Shown here piece by piece: positions 1 to 7,217 of a stretch of 7,792 nt of DNA; positions within the stretch are counted from its first letter, which is position 1, and each line of letters opens with the position of its first letter. The notes beneath the pieces are model-generated. The model had not been told where the DNA came from and searched no databases. It saw only the letters and a list, made by a program, of their open reading frames with translations. A program made the position numbers and the translations under genes. Source of the DNA: an uncultured Holophagales bacterium (GTDB lineage: Bacteria > Acidobacteriota > Thermoanaerobaculia > UBA5066); assembly GCA_937864895.1 (NCBI GenBank), contig CALMDF010000002.1, positions 1-7,792 of the forward strand. The letters run 5' to 3'.

Positions 1-1
1 G

Positions 2-3000
2 GGAACGCTCGCCGACCTGCTGTCGCAGGGAGCGCTCGTGGAGGTCCTCCTGGTGACGGACGGGGCGGCGGACGAGCCCGCGCCGGACCGGCGGAGGGAG
101 GTCGGCCAGCTTCGGCTCGCGGAGACGCGCGAGGCGCTCCGGAGGCTCGGCGGCGGGGAGGCGCGATGCGCCTTCCTTCCGGATCGCGGTCTCTCGTCGA
201 GGACCGGGGCCGTCGTGGAGGTCCTTCGGGCGACCCTCCTCGAAACCCTGCCCGACCTCGTCTTCGTTCCCTCCCCGGTGGAGGTCCACCCGGACCACCG
301 CGCCGTCGCCGAGGCGTTCCTGTCCCTCTGGCCCGGGACGCCGGGACGCGGCCTCGTCGCGGCGCTGCCGGCCCGGTCCCGCGTCGCCTTCTACGAGGTC
401 TCGCAGCCGATCCGCCCCAACGTCCTCGTCGACGTCTCGGGGTTCGCCCTGAGGAAGGACGCCGCGGTGGCGGCGTTCGTCTCGCAGCTGGGGGGGCACG
501 ACTACGCCGCGTTCGCCCGCGGGCTCGCGTCGTACCGGCGGATGAGCCTTCCCGCGACCGTCACGTCCGCGGAGGGCTTCTTCGTCGTCCCTCTCCGTTC
601 GCTCCCCTCGGCGGACCCCCTGCGGCTCGCCCGGGCCATCGGCCCGACGCTCAGGGCCGACGAGGCGATCCCGCCCGAGCCCGATGCCCCGGCGACGGAA
701 GGGCCCCGCTCCGCGCCCCGGCCCGTCCCGCCGCGAACCTCCGGTGCGCCCCTCGTGAGCGTCATCGTGAGGACGAAGGACCGGCTCGACCTCCTCGAGG
801 AAGCGATCGGAAGCGTGGCCGCCGAGAACGGCGTCGACCTCGAGGTCGTCGTCGTCAACGACGGGGGCGCCGACGCCGCGGGCGTCCTGGCGCGGTTCCC
901 GTCGCTCCCCGTCCGGGTCGTGGACCTTTCGCCCGGGCGCGGGAGAGCGGGTGCGGCGAACGCGGGGGCCCGGGCGGCGGCGGGCAAGCTCCTCTACTAC
1001 CTCGACGACGACGACCTCCTCCTGCCCGGCGGCCTCCCCGCGCTCGTCGCGGAGGCCGGAGACGGCGAGGTCGTCTACGGGAGGGTCGAGGCGTACCGCT
1101 GGAGCGGGACGGGCGAGGGGCGGATCCGGACGCTTTTCCGAACGTTCGCCGACCCGTTCGACGAGACGGCCCTCCTCCTCGAGAACTTCATCCCCATGAA
1201 CGCCCCGCTCCTTCCCCGCGAGGAGGTGCTCGCGGCCGGGGGCTTCGACGAGACGCTCGATCGATTCGAGGACTGGGACCTCTTCCTGACGCTCTCCCGG
1301 ACGCTACGGTTCCGCCTCGTCGACGTCCCCGTCGCCGAGTACCGGGTCTTCCCGTCCCACTTCATCGACGACCCCGAGGCGGCCCGGACGCAGGAGCCGT
1401 ACCGCGTCGCCGTCCTCGCCAAGCACGCCGGGCGCTACGGCCCGGAGACGCTCTCGCGGATCCTCCTCCACGTGAAGACGAAGCTCCTCCCGCGCGAGGT
1501 CCGCCGGGAGGCCGCCGAGCTCGAGGAGCTCGCGAGGCGGGGGGCGGAGGAGAGCCTCCGCGTGCGCGAGGCGGGTGCGGCCGGCGAGACGGAAGCCCGG
1601 CGCCGCGCGCTCGCCTCGGATGCCGGGGAAACCTCCGTCGTCATCGTGAACTACAACGGGAAGCACCACCTCGAGAAATGCCTCCCGGCGCTCGAGCGGA
1701 GCCGCCCGGCCCCGGGCGAGGTGATCCTCGTCGACAACGGCTCGACCGACCGCAGCCTGGAGTGGGTGAGGGAGAACCACCCGTCCGTCCGTCTCCTCCC
1801 GACGGGGTCGAACCTCGGCTTCGGGGAGGCGAACCGGCGCGGGGCCCTCGAGGCGAAGGGCAGCCTCCTCGTCCTCCTGAATTCGGACACCGTCGTGGAG
1901 GAGGGATGGCTCGAGGCCCTCCTCGCGCCGCTCCGGGACGACCCCGCCGTCGCGGCGAGCTGCTCGACGCTCCGGCTCCTCGCGACGCCCGAGCTCCTGA
2001 ACGGCCTCGGCGGGGGGATGACGCGCCTGGCCTATGCGTTCGACCACGGCTTCCGGTTCCCCTACGAGGAGTGGACGGAGGCGAGCGGCGAGCCGCGCTG
2101 GCGGGACGTCCTGTTCCCGACGGCCGCGGCGATGGCGATGAGGCGGAGCGAGTTCTTCGACCTCGGCGGGTTCGACCCGGCCTTCTTCATGTACCACGAG
2201 GACGTCGACCTCGGCTGGAGGCTCTGGCTCCTCGGCCGGCGCGTGGTCGTCTGCCGCGACTCGGTCGTCCGCCACGCCTTCCTCGGGACGTCCAAGGCCG
2301 AGAAGGGCCTCGAGTGGCGGCTGAAGCTCGGCGTGAGGCACGCGATCCGCTCCGTCCTCAAGAACGTGGAGCCCGCGGAGGCCGTCAAGGTCCTCCGGTG
2401 GCACGCCGTCCTCCTCGCCCGGGCGGGAGCGTGGCGGCTCCTGGCCCACGCCGTCGCCTGGAACCTGCAACACCTCCCCGGCACGCTCCGGAGCCGCGTG
2501 GTGCTGAACGCCCGCCGCAAGAGGAGCTCGGCCGACCTCCGTGCGGCGGGGCTCGTGAACCGCGCCCTCCAGCCTCCTCCTCCGCCGGAGCCGCCCCGGT
2601 TCCGCGGGGGCCCCTGCGACGGGTGGATCGTCTCGGGAGAGCTCCTCCCGGGGGAGTTCTCCGGAGAGAGCCGCCTCGGGTGGGGCTGGTACGGGCGCGA
2701 GGACGACGGCGGCGGGCTCTTCCGCTGGACGTGCGGCTCCGCGCGCTTAGGCCTGCGGGTCTCCCCGGGCGCGACGGGCGTCCTGAGGCTCGAGGTGAAG
2801 GGGAGCAGCGCCGTGCCGGCCGGCGAGGCGTCCGTGGCGTGCGGCGGGAGGTCGACGACGGTCCCGTTCGGCGGGGAGACCTGGCGCGAGGTGGAGGTCC
2901 CCGCGTTCGCCGGCCCCGACGGCCTCCTGGACGTCGTCCTGAAGTCGACCGCGGCCGTTCCCGACGAGGTCGTCGGGAACTGGGACTTCCGTCGCCTCGG

Positions 3001-3964
3001 CGCCGCCGTCCGCCGGGTCCGGTTCGTCCCGGACCCCCCCGGGGCCGGCGAGGCGTACCGGGCGGGGTCCACCCTCTCGGTCGTCATCCCGACCTACAAC
3101 CGCAAGGACGTTCTCGAGGAGACGGTCCGGGCCCTGGCCCGCCAGACGGTCCCCCCTCTCGAGGTCATCGTCGTCGACGACGGCTCGACGGACGGGACGT
3201 CCGACCTCCTCGCCTCTCTCCGGGAAGAGCTCCGCGGCCGGCTCGACCTCCTGCCGCTCCGCCAGCCGAACCTCAAGCAGGGGCGGGCCAGGAACCTGGG
3301 CGTCGGGCACGCGAAGGGCGACCTCGTCCTCTTTCTCGGCGACGACACGGTCCCCGAGCCCGCCTGTGTCGGGGAGCACCTCGCCGCGCACGCCGCGGGC
3401 TCCGGCCCGAGGGCCGTCATCGGCTTCACCGGCTGGTTCCGCGAGCGGATGCGCGTGACGCCTTTCCTCGACTTCGTGAACGGGCACGGCCCGCAGTTCT
3501 CGTTCGACTTCCTCCGCGACGGGCAGGAGGTCCCTTTCACGACGCTCTACACCTCGAACGTCTCCGTCCCGAGGGAGGCCCTCGGGCGCGAGCCGTTCGA
3601 CCACCGGTTCAACTCCTACGGCTGGGAGGACTGCGAGCTCGGGTGGCGCCTCTCCTCGATGGGGCTCCCGATCGTCTACCGGAAGGCTGCGGCCACCCGG
3701 CACATCCACCCGCAGACCCTTCCGCAGTTCCTGGTCAGGCAGAGGCACGTCGGCAGGGCGGTCGACGTCCTCTACGAGATCCACCCGGAGCTGGACGGGA
3801 GTCCCTGGCTGCCTCCCCGGAACGCCCGGTGGCGCCACCGGACGTTCTCCTCCGCCTACGCCGCTGCGGCGCGCGTCGCAGCCGTCCTGGACGCCGCGGG
3901 CGTGAGGCTGCCCGTCCGGGTCTACCACGGCCTCGTCGCCTGGGCGTTCCACTCGGGCCGCTGA
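2..3964 (+). CDS. PIG-L deacetylase fused to three GT2 glycosyltransferase domains (5' partial)
   Basis: Likely a multifunctional cytoplasmic enzyme of surface glycan synthesis, deacetylating an N-acetyl sugar and transferring sugars from nucleotide-sugar donors. The frame is open to the left edge. The residues before the GTG at 38 (GTLADLLSQGAL) continue a PIG-L fold, so the true start and its HPDDE metal motif lie upstream. Numbering from that GTG as residue 1: the PIG-L remainder reaches about 190, with VTDG at 6-9 and the conserved HPDH at 84-87. GT-A domain 1 is at 239-440 (SVIVRTKDR; DDDD 323-326 as DXD; FEDWD 410-414). A charged helical linker covers about 483-530. GT-A domain 2 is at 532-750 (NYNG 538-541, DNGSTD 566-571, NSD 615-617, HEDVDLGWR from 720) and resembles WbbL-type rhamnosyltransferases, followed by helices and a PPPPPEPP linker. 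A probable beta-sandwich occupies 857-1000. GT-A domain 3 is at 1012-1230 (DDGSTDGT, GDD 1101-1103, WEDCELGWR from 1196). Domain calls are firm. Substrates, and whether all three GTs are active, are unknown. Confidence 0.9.
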   Translation, partial: GTLADLLSQGALVEVLLVTDGAADEPAPDRRREVGQLRLAETREALRRLGGGEARCAFLPDRGLSSRTGAVVEVLRATLLETLPDLVFVPSPVEVHPDHRAVAEAFLSLWPGTPGRGLVAALPARSRVAFYEVSQPIRPNVLVDVSGFALRKDAAVAAFVSQLGGHDYAAFARGLASYRRMSLPATVTSAEGFFVVPLRSLPSADPLRLARAIGPTLRADEAIPPEPDAPATEGPRSAPRPVPPRTSGAPLVSVIVRTKDRLDLLEEAIGSVAAENGVDLEVVVVNDGGADAAGVLARFPSLPVRVVDLSPGRGRAGAANAGARAAAGKLLYYLDDDDLLLPGGLPALVAEAGDGEVVYGRVEAYRWSGTGEGRIRTLFRTFADPFDETALLLENFIPMNAPLLPREEVLAAGGFDETLDRFEDWDLFLTLSRTLRFRLVDVPVAEYRVFPSHFIDDPEAARTQEPYRVAVLAKHAGRYGPETLSRILLHVKTKLLPREVRREAAELEELARRGAEESLRVREAGAAGETEARRRALASDAGETSVVIVNYNGKHHLEKCLPALERSRPAPGEVILVDNGSTDRSLEWVRENHPSVRLLPTGSNLGFGEANRRGALEAKGSLLVLLNSDTVVEEGWLEALLAPLRDDPAVAASCSTLRLLATPELLNGLGGGMTRLAYAFDHGFRFPYEEWTEASGEPRWRDVLFPTAAAMAMRRSEFFDLGGFDPAFFMYHEDVDLGWRLWLLGRRVVVCRDSVVRHAFLGTSKAEKGLEWRLKLGVRHAIRSVLKNVEPAEAVKVLRWHAVLLARAGAWRLLAHAVAWNLQHLPGTLRSRVVLNARRKRSSADLRAAGLVNRALQPPPPPEPPRFRGGPCDGWIVSGELLPGEFSGESRLGWGWYGREDDGGGLFRWTCGSARLGLRVSPGATGVLRLEVKGSSAVPAGEASVACGGRSTTVPFGGETWREVEVPAFAGPDGLLDVVLKSTAAVPDEVVGNWDFRRLGAAVRRVRFVPDPPGAGEAYRAGSTLSVVIPTYNRKDVLEETVRALARQTVPPLEVIVVDDGSTDGTSDLLASLREELRGRLDLLPLRQPNLKQGRARNLGVGHAKGDLVLFLGDDTVPEPACVGEHLAAHAAGSGPRAVIGFTGWFRERMRVTPFLDFVNGHGPQFSFDFLRDGQEVPFTTLYTSNVSVPREALGREPFDHRFNSYGWEDCELGWRLSSMGLPIVYRKAAATRHIHPQTLPQFLVRQRHVGRAVDVLYEIHPELDGSPWLPPRNARWRHRTFSSAYAAAARVAAVLDAAGVRLPVRVYHGLVAWAFHSGR

Positions 3965-3965
3965 G

Positions 3966-3990
3966 GGCAGCTGCCGGCGGGAGTCCCGCC
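3966..3990 (+). other. Inverted repeats just after the PIG-L/GT2 stop codon
   Basis: Two small dyads follow the TGA at 3962-3964. One is a perfect 10-bp palindrome, GGCAGCTGCC (3966-3975). The other is a 6-bp stem, GGCGGG/CCCGCC (3976-3981 with 3985-3990), around a 3-base loop. No T-run follows, so this is not a canonical intrinsic terminator. It may slow polymerase or protect a 3' end, or be chance in GC-rich DNA. Transcription could continue into the PEGA gene 152 bases downstream. Confidence 0.35.
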
Positions 3991-4106
3991 CGTCCCGGGC
4001 ACCCGCGACCGTCCGGGAGCGAGGACGCCGGAGGCGCGGCAGGGGGATTGCTAGGAATCTGGCGGATGACCCGGCGACCTCCCCCGAGGGCGCCGGTGAA
4101 CAGCCT

Positions 4107-4110
4107 GGAG
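4107..4110 (+). promoter_or_regulatory. Ribosome binding site deciding the PEGA gene start
   Basis: GGAG lies 6 bases before the ATG at 4117. The other in-frame ATG, at 4066, has only GGCGG directly abutting it and a G-run about 19 bases away. It would also add 17 residues in front of the basic n-region of the signal peptide. The 4117 start is therefore preferred. Confidence 0.65.
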
Positions 4111-4116
4111 GCCACG

Positions 4117-5502
4117 ATGTCCGCAAATCTCGTTCCTTCCGTCCCGGGTCGCCGAAAAGTTCGTCGCGCAGCCGGTGTCGTGCAGGGACTTCTCGTCGCC
4201 GCCGGCCTCGTACTCCTCTCGTTCCCGCTCGACGCGAGGGAGAACCGGGGAGGGAGCACCGCCTCCGCGCGCAGCAGCTCGGGGGGGAGCTCCTCGTCCT
4301 CGGCCGGCTCGCGGAGCTCGTCCGGCGGGGGCAGCCGCTCCTCCACGACCACCTCCCGGAGCTCCTCGGGAGGTGGCCGCACGACGACGGCGGCGCCGCG
4401 TTCCTCTTCCGGAGGCGGAAAGAGCGCGACGACCTCCTCCGGTCCCCGCAGGAACTACGGAGAGAGCGGGAGCTCCCCCTCGGGCTCGCGGTACGTCCCC
4501 GGGCCCCGAACGGTCTCGGCCACCGGGACGCGGGGCGGCCAGGGAGGCTACCCGGGGGGCGGAGGCGGCCATCCCCGGGGCGGGCACCACGGCGGAGGAC
4601 GCGGCTGGTACTGCCCCCCCACCTATTACTACGGTGGCTCGTCGTGGCTCTGGGGCGGCCCCTGGGACTGGTGGTGGGGCTGGGGCCCCTACTGGGGCGT
4701 GGGACCCTACTGGGGCTGGGGCGGCGTCTACGTGATCAATGAAGTCTCCCCGTACGCGGACCAGTACGCGCGGGTCGACACCGACGTGAGCCCGGAGGCC
4801 GCTGAGGTCTACCTGGACGGCACCCTCATCGGTCAGGCCGACGACTTCGACGGCTTCCCCGATTACCTCTACCTCGAGACGGGCAGATACCGCCTCGAGC
4901 TCCGCCACCCGTTCTACGAGACGGTTGCCCGGGAGCTCGACGTCCGGGCCGGCCAGGCGATCCAGGTGAACGACGAGATGAAGCTCCTCCCCGGCAAGAA
5001 GAAGCTCCAGGTCGTCGACCCGGAGGACCGCGGGACGCCGCTCGGGCGCGTCTTCGGAAAGCCCGACGCTCAGAGGAGCGCGGCCGCGGGCGACCGGACC
5101 GGGCGGTACGACGTGCAGGGCGGGCCAGACTCCGGGATCGACGGAGAGCCCGTCGAGGTCGACCTCTCGGACCCGGACGAGGACGTGAGGGCCCCGAGGC
5201 CGCCGGCGCCGCCGCCCGCGGGCACGGAAGCCTGGCGCGCCACGGAGCCGAAGGCGGGAGACGTCGCTCCTGCCGCGCAGGGACGCCTCCGCTTCGAGAT
5301 CGAGCCGGACGACGCAGCGGTCTACGTCGACGACCGCTACGTCGGCACCGCCGAGGAGCTCGGCGGGCTGAGCCGCGGAATCCGCGTTCCGCCGGGCAGC
5401 CACACCGTGACGGTGGTTCGCCCGGGCTACGGAACGAAGACGGTGGAAGTCACGTCGAAGGCCGGGGCGGCCGTCGACGTCGTGATCGAGCTGGAAAAGT
5501 AG
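4117..5502 (+). CDS. Exported protein with two PEGA domains and a Ser/Gly/Trp-rich N-terminal region
   Basis: 461 residues; exact function unknown. The N-terminus looks like a signal peptide: basic n-region (GRRKVRR, 11-17), hydrophobic core (about 18-38) and likely cleavage near LDA/RE (40/41). The mature part opens with a low-complexity stretch of repeated RSSSGGG-like units (about 52-108). A Gly/His-rich stretch follows (139-164), then a patch with ten Trp in 25 residues (177-201). A PEGA domain lies at about 219-288 (VSPEAAEVYLDGTLIG, then a YLETGRYRLELRHPFYE core). An acidic and Pro-rich linker (about 340-385) leads to a second PEGA domain at 390-461 (IEPDDAAVYVDDRYVGT, then VPPGSHTVTVVRPGYG). 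PEGA domains are beta-rich modules found mostly in surface or extracytoplasmic proteins, so an envelope role is inferred. The only Cys is residue 166, beside the Trp patch, and there is no lipobox. It lies 152 bases after the glycosyltransferase gene and ends at a strong terminator. Much of the N-terminal half is probably disordered. Confidence 0.85.
   Translation: MSANLVPSVPGRRKVRRAAGVVQGLLVAAGLVLLSFPLDARENRGGSTASARSSSGGSSSSSAGSRSSSGGGSRSSTTTSRSSSGGGRTTTAAPRSSSGGGKSATTSSGPRRNYGESGSSPSGSRYVPGPRTVSATGTRGGQGGYPGGGGGHPRGGHHGGGRGWYCPPTYYYGGSSWLWGGPWDWWWGWGPYWGVGPYWGWGGVYVINEVSPYADQYARVDTDVSPEAAEVYLDGTLIGQADDFDGFPDYLYLETGRYRLELRHPFYETVARELDVRAGQAIQVNDEMKLLPGKKKLQVVDPEDRGTPLGRVFGKPDAQRSAAAGDRTGRYDVQGGPDSGIDGEPVEVDLSDPDEDVRAPRPPAPPPAGTEAWRATEPKAGDVAPAAQGRLRFEIEPDDAAVYVDDRYVGTAEELGGLSRGIRVPPGSHTVTVVRPGYGTKTVEVTSKAGAAVDVVIELEK
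4270..4440 (+). repeat. Degenerate RSSSGGG-type coding repeats
   Basis: Within the PEGA protein (residues about 52-108), 7-8 residue units recur: RSSSGG, SRSSSGGG, SRSSTTT, RSSSGGG, RTTTAAP, RSSSGGG. The matching DNA repeats versions of a cggagctcgtc/ggcgggggc pattern. The units are imperfect, so this is a drifted protein repeat rather than a fresh tandem duplication. The composition suggests a flexible spacer outside the membrane. Confidence 0.7.
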
Positions 5503-5520
5503 CCTCTCTCCTGCTGGACC

Positions 5521-5562
5521 GGGCGGGGCGCGTTCTGTTGCGCGCGTCCCGCCCCTTTTTTT
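5521..5562 (+). terminator. Rho-independent terminator of the PEGA gene
   Basis: A 12-bp stem pairs 5521-5532 (GGGCGGGGCGCG) with 5543-5554 (CGCGTCCCGCCC), with one G-U pair and a 10-base loop. One C and then seven T residues (5556-5562) follow. It starts 18 bases after the TAG at 5500-5502. The T-run is present only for plus-strand transcription. The minus-strand holB-like gene ends at 5568, five bases beyond the T-run, so the element sits between convergent genes. Confidence 0.93.
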
Positions 5563-5567
5563 GCCGG

Positions 5568-6527
5568 TCAGAGCGAGAGGAGGGAGAGGGCGTAGGCCTC
5601 CGCCGCGAGGCGGGGGTTGCGGCGCGAGTCGGGAAGGTCCGCCGCTTCGCGCAGGGCTCGGCTCGCGGCCTCGAGGAGGACCTCCGTGCCGGCCCCCGCG
5701 AGGAGAGAGAGGTCCCGGAACCGCTCCGAGTGGTGGACCGTCCTGCCGGCCGGGTCCGCGCCCGTCGCAACGGCGTCCCGGAGGATCTCGGCGAGGAGCC
5801 CGAGCCGGTCGGCCGTGGCCGCGGCGTCCTCGGCTCCGAGGCGGCCCGCGAGGACGAGGGCCCAGCCCGTCGAGCCGGAGAGGAGGATCCCCGAGATCGC
5901 CTCGAGGAGCGCGTCGCGGGTGACGCGCTCGCCGGCGAGGTCGAGCTCGAGCGCCTCTTCGACGCCCGCCCGGCAGAACGCGGCGCGAGCCGCGGCCTCC
6001 TCGGGCGAAAGGCCCCGGGCGACGAGGGCGGAGACGAGCTCCGCGCGCGAGGGGGACGGGAGGCGTCGGAGGACGAGCCGGGAGAGGATCGTCGGCGGGA
6101 GGAGGCGGGGCCGCGCCGCCGTCAGGACGAACCGCGCCCGGGAGGGGGGCTCCTCGAGGACCTTCAGGAGCGCGCTGAAGGCGGCGGCCTCGGTCCTGTC
6201 GACGTCGAGGAGGACGAGGACGCGCTTCTCCCCCTCGTACGGGACGCGGAAGGCGTCCGAGGCGAGGGCCCTCACGAGGGCCGTCGGGATCGTCGTCTCC
6301 TTCGAGCCGGACGTCTCGTCGAACGGCGGCGTGTTCGCGCGGCGGCCGCTCTCCGGCGCCGCCACGAGGAGGTCGGGGTGCTCGCGCCGGGCGACCCTGC
6401 GGCAGTCGACGCAGGAGGAGGTCCGGTCCCCGGACCTGCAGAGGAGCCCGGCCGCCACGTCGATCGCCTCGGCCTCGAGCCGGCGCGACCCGCGGCCCGT
6501 CAGGAGGAGGACCGGGACGTCGATCAC
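5568..6527 (-). CDS. holB: DNA polymerase III clamp-loader subunit delta-prime
   Basis: 319 residues, normal for delta-prime. This subunit of the DnaX clamp-loader complex helps open the beta sliding clamp and load it on primed DNA. Visible family features are the region after strand 1 with Cys 30, 39 and 42 and the following EHPDL (49-53), the central LLDVD (106-110), the hallmark LLKVLEEPP (120-128) and PTILSRL (145-151) in place of the SRC motif. A helical C-terminal collar follows. The usual P-loop is replaced by LLTGRGSRRLEAEA, with no GK[ST]. This fits delta-prime, which does not hydrolyse ATP, and argues against DnaX (tau/gamma). Two departures are visible: the fourth zinc-site Cys is Val45, and the SRC Cys is Leu151. 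The start is GTG (6527-6525), whose GTGA overlaps the tmk stop by four bases and implies translational coupling. The pairing with tmk is common in bacteria and supports the call. Confidence 0.88.
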   Translation of the reverse strand: MIDVPVLLLTGRGSRRLEAEAIDVAAGLLCRSGDRTSSCVDCRRVARREHPDLLVAAPESGRRANTPPFDETSGSKETTIPTALVRALASDAFRVPYEGEKRVLVLLDVDRTEAAAFSALLKVLEEPPSRARFVLTAARPRLLPPTILSRLVLRRLPSPSRAELVSALVARGLSPEEAAARAAFCRAGVEEALELDLAGERVTRDALLEAISGILLSGSTGWALVLAGRLGAEDAAATADRLGLLAEILRDAVATGADPAGRTVHHSERFRDLSLLAGAGTEVLLEAASRALREAADLPDSRRNPRLAAEAYALSLLSL

Positions 6528-7177
6528 CGGGTCCCCAGGAGCGCGCCGGCGTCCGCGACGAGGAGGGCGGCGAGCTCGTCCACCGGCTTCGTGCCGTCGA
6601 GGACGAGGAAGCGGCCGGGCTCCCGCCGGGCCCGGGAGAGGTAGGCCTCGCGGACGCGGCGGTGGAAGGCGAGCGCCTCGCGCTCGATCCGGTCCCTGCT
6701 CCCCCGGGCCGCCGAGACGCGGGCCAGGCCCGTCTCGGGCGGGCAGTCGAAGAGGTAGGTCCGGTCGGGGTCGAGGCCGCAGAAGCTCCCGTGGAGGAGG
6801 TCGACGAGCTCCTCGCCGAGGCGCCGCCCCGCCCCCTGGTAGGCCCGCGAGGCGTCCGTGTAACGGTCGCAGAGGACGACTGTCCCGGCGGCGAGAGCCG
6901 GCTCTATCGATTCGGTGAGGTGCTGTCGCCGATCGGCGAACATGAGGAGGAGCTCGGCGCGCGGGTCGAGGGAGCCGGCGTGGAGGAGGAGCCGCCTGAG
7001 GCGGGCTCCGGCGGGCGTCCCCCCGGGCTGGCGCGTCACGAGAAGCGGAACGCCGAGGCGCCGGAAGCGTCTCGCCAGGAGCCTGAGCTGGGTCGTTTTT
7101 CCGGAGCCTTCGATCCCCTCGAAGGTGACGAAGAGGCCCCGCTTCCTGCGCGCGGTCACGAGGCGCGATTCTCGCAT
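6524..7177 (-). CDS. tmk: Thymidylate kinase (dTMP kinase)
   Basis: 217 residues, typical length. It phosphorylates dTMP to dTDP with ATP in the cytoplasm, an essential step to dTTP. Motifs are the P-loop FEGIEGSGKTT (19-29), TRQPGGT (48-54; usually TREPGGT, so the Glu is Gln50), DRY (104-106) with RAYQGAGR (111-118) for nucleoside binding, and a LID-like SAARGSRDRIERE (155-167) followed by FHRRVREAYL. No basic residue sits inside the P-loop and an Arg lies in the LID, which matches the bacterial (type II) pattern. The start used is ATG at 7177. It has no clear Shine-Dalgarno, and a GTG at 7159 (residue 7) is an alternative. Homologues usually begin close to the GLFVTFEG strand, so the first 10-12 residues are the uncertain part. 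It overlaps the downstream holB-like gene by four bases. Confidence 0.93.
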   Translation of the reverse strand: MRESRLVTARRKRGLFVTFEGIEGSGKTTQLRLLARRFRRLGVPLLVTRQPGGTPAGARLRRLLLHAGSLDPRAELLLMFADRRQHLTESIEPALAAGTVVLCDRYTDASRAYQGAGRRLGEELVDLLHGSFCGLDPDRTYLFDCPPETGLARVSAARGSRDRIEREALAFHRRVREAYLSRARREPGRFLVLDGTKPVDELAALLVADAGALLGTR

Positions 7178-7217
7178 GCAGGGGTGCCCCCGCAGCGAAC
7201 CGTGCCGTCGCGGCTCC

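Noticed and set aside
3976..3990. GGCGGG-AGT-CCCGCC hairpin as a terminator for the PIG-L/GT2 gene.
   Set aside because: It has only a 6-bp stem and no T-run after it, unlike the strong terminator at 5521-5562. It is kept only as an inverted repeat.
4052..4057. TAGGAA as a possible -10 element for the PEGA gene.
   Set aside because: It matches only 3 of 6 consensus bases and I see no partnered -35. It is merely a locally AT-richer patch, so I did not list it as a promoter.
166..4116. The PEGA frame stays open far upstream and would give a 1778-residue protein overlapping the glycosyltransferase gene.
   Set aside because: The upstream translation is Arg/Pro/Gly-rich with no domain pattern, and it is shifted relative to a frame full of clear GT2 motifs. 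GC-rich DNA lacks stops. A signal peptide and RBS place the real start at 4117.
2747..4126. Long antisense frame of 459 codons opposite the third GT2 domain.
   Set aside because: It is the mirror of a well-supported coding region, with Arg/Pro/Asp-rich biased composition and no recognisable motif. The same applies to the antisense frames at 1304-2473, 2062-3087 and 4051-5403.
5538..6918. Plus-strand frames of 368 and 433 codons across the holB-tmk region.
   Set aside because: They lie opposite holB and tmk, which carry unmistakable family motifs. Their translations are Arg/Glu-rich or Arg/Ser-rich low-complexity strings, and they would read through from the terminator.
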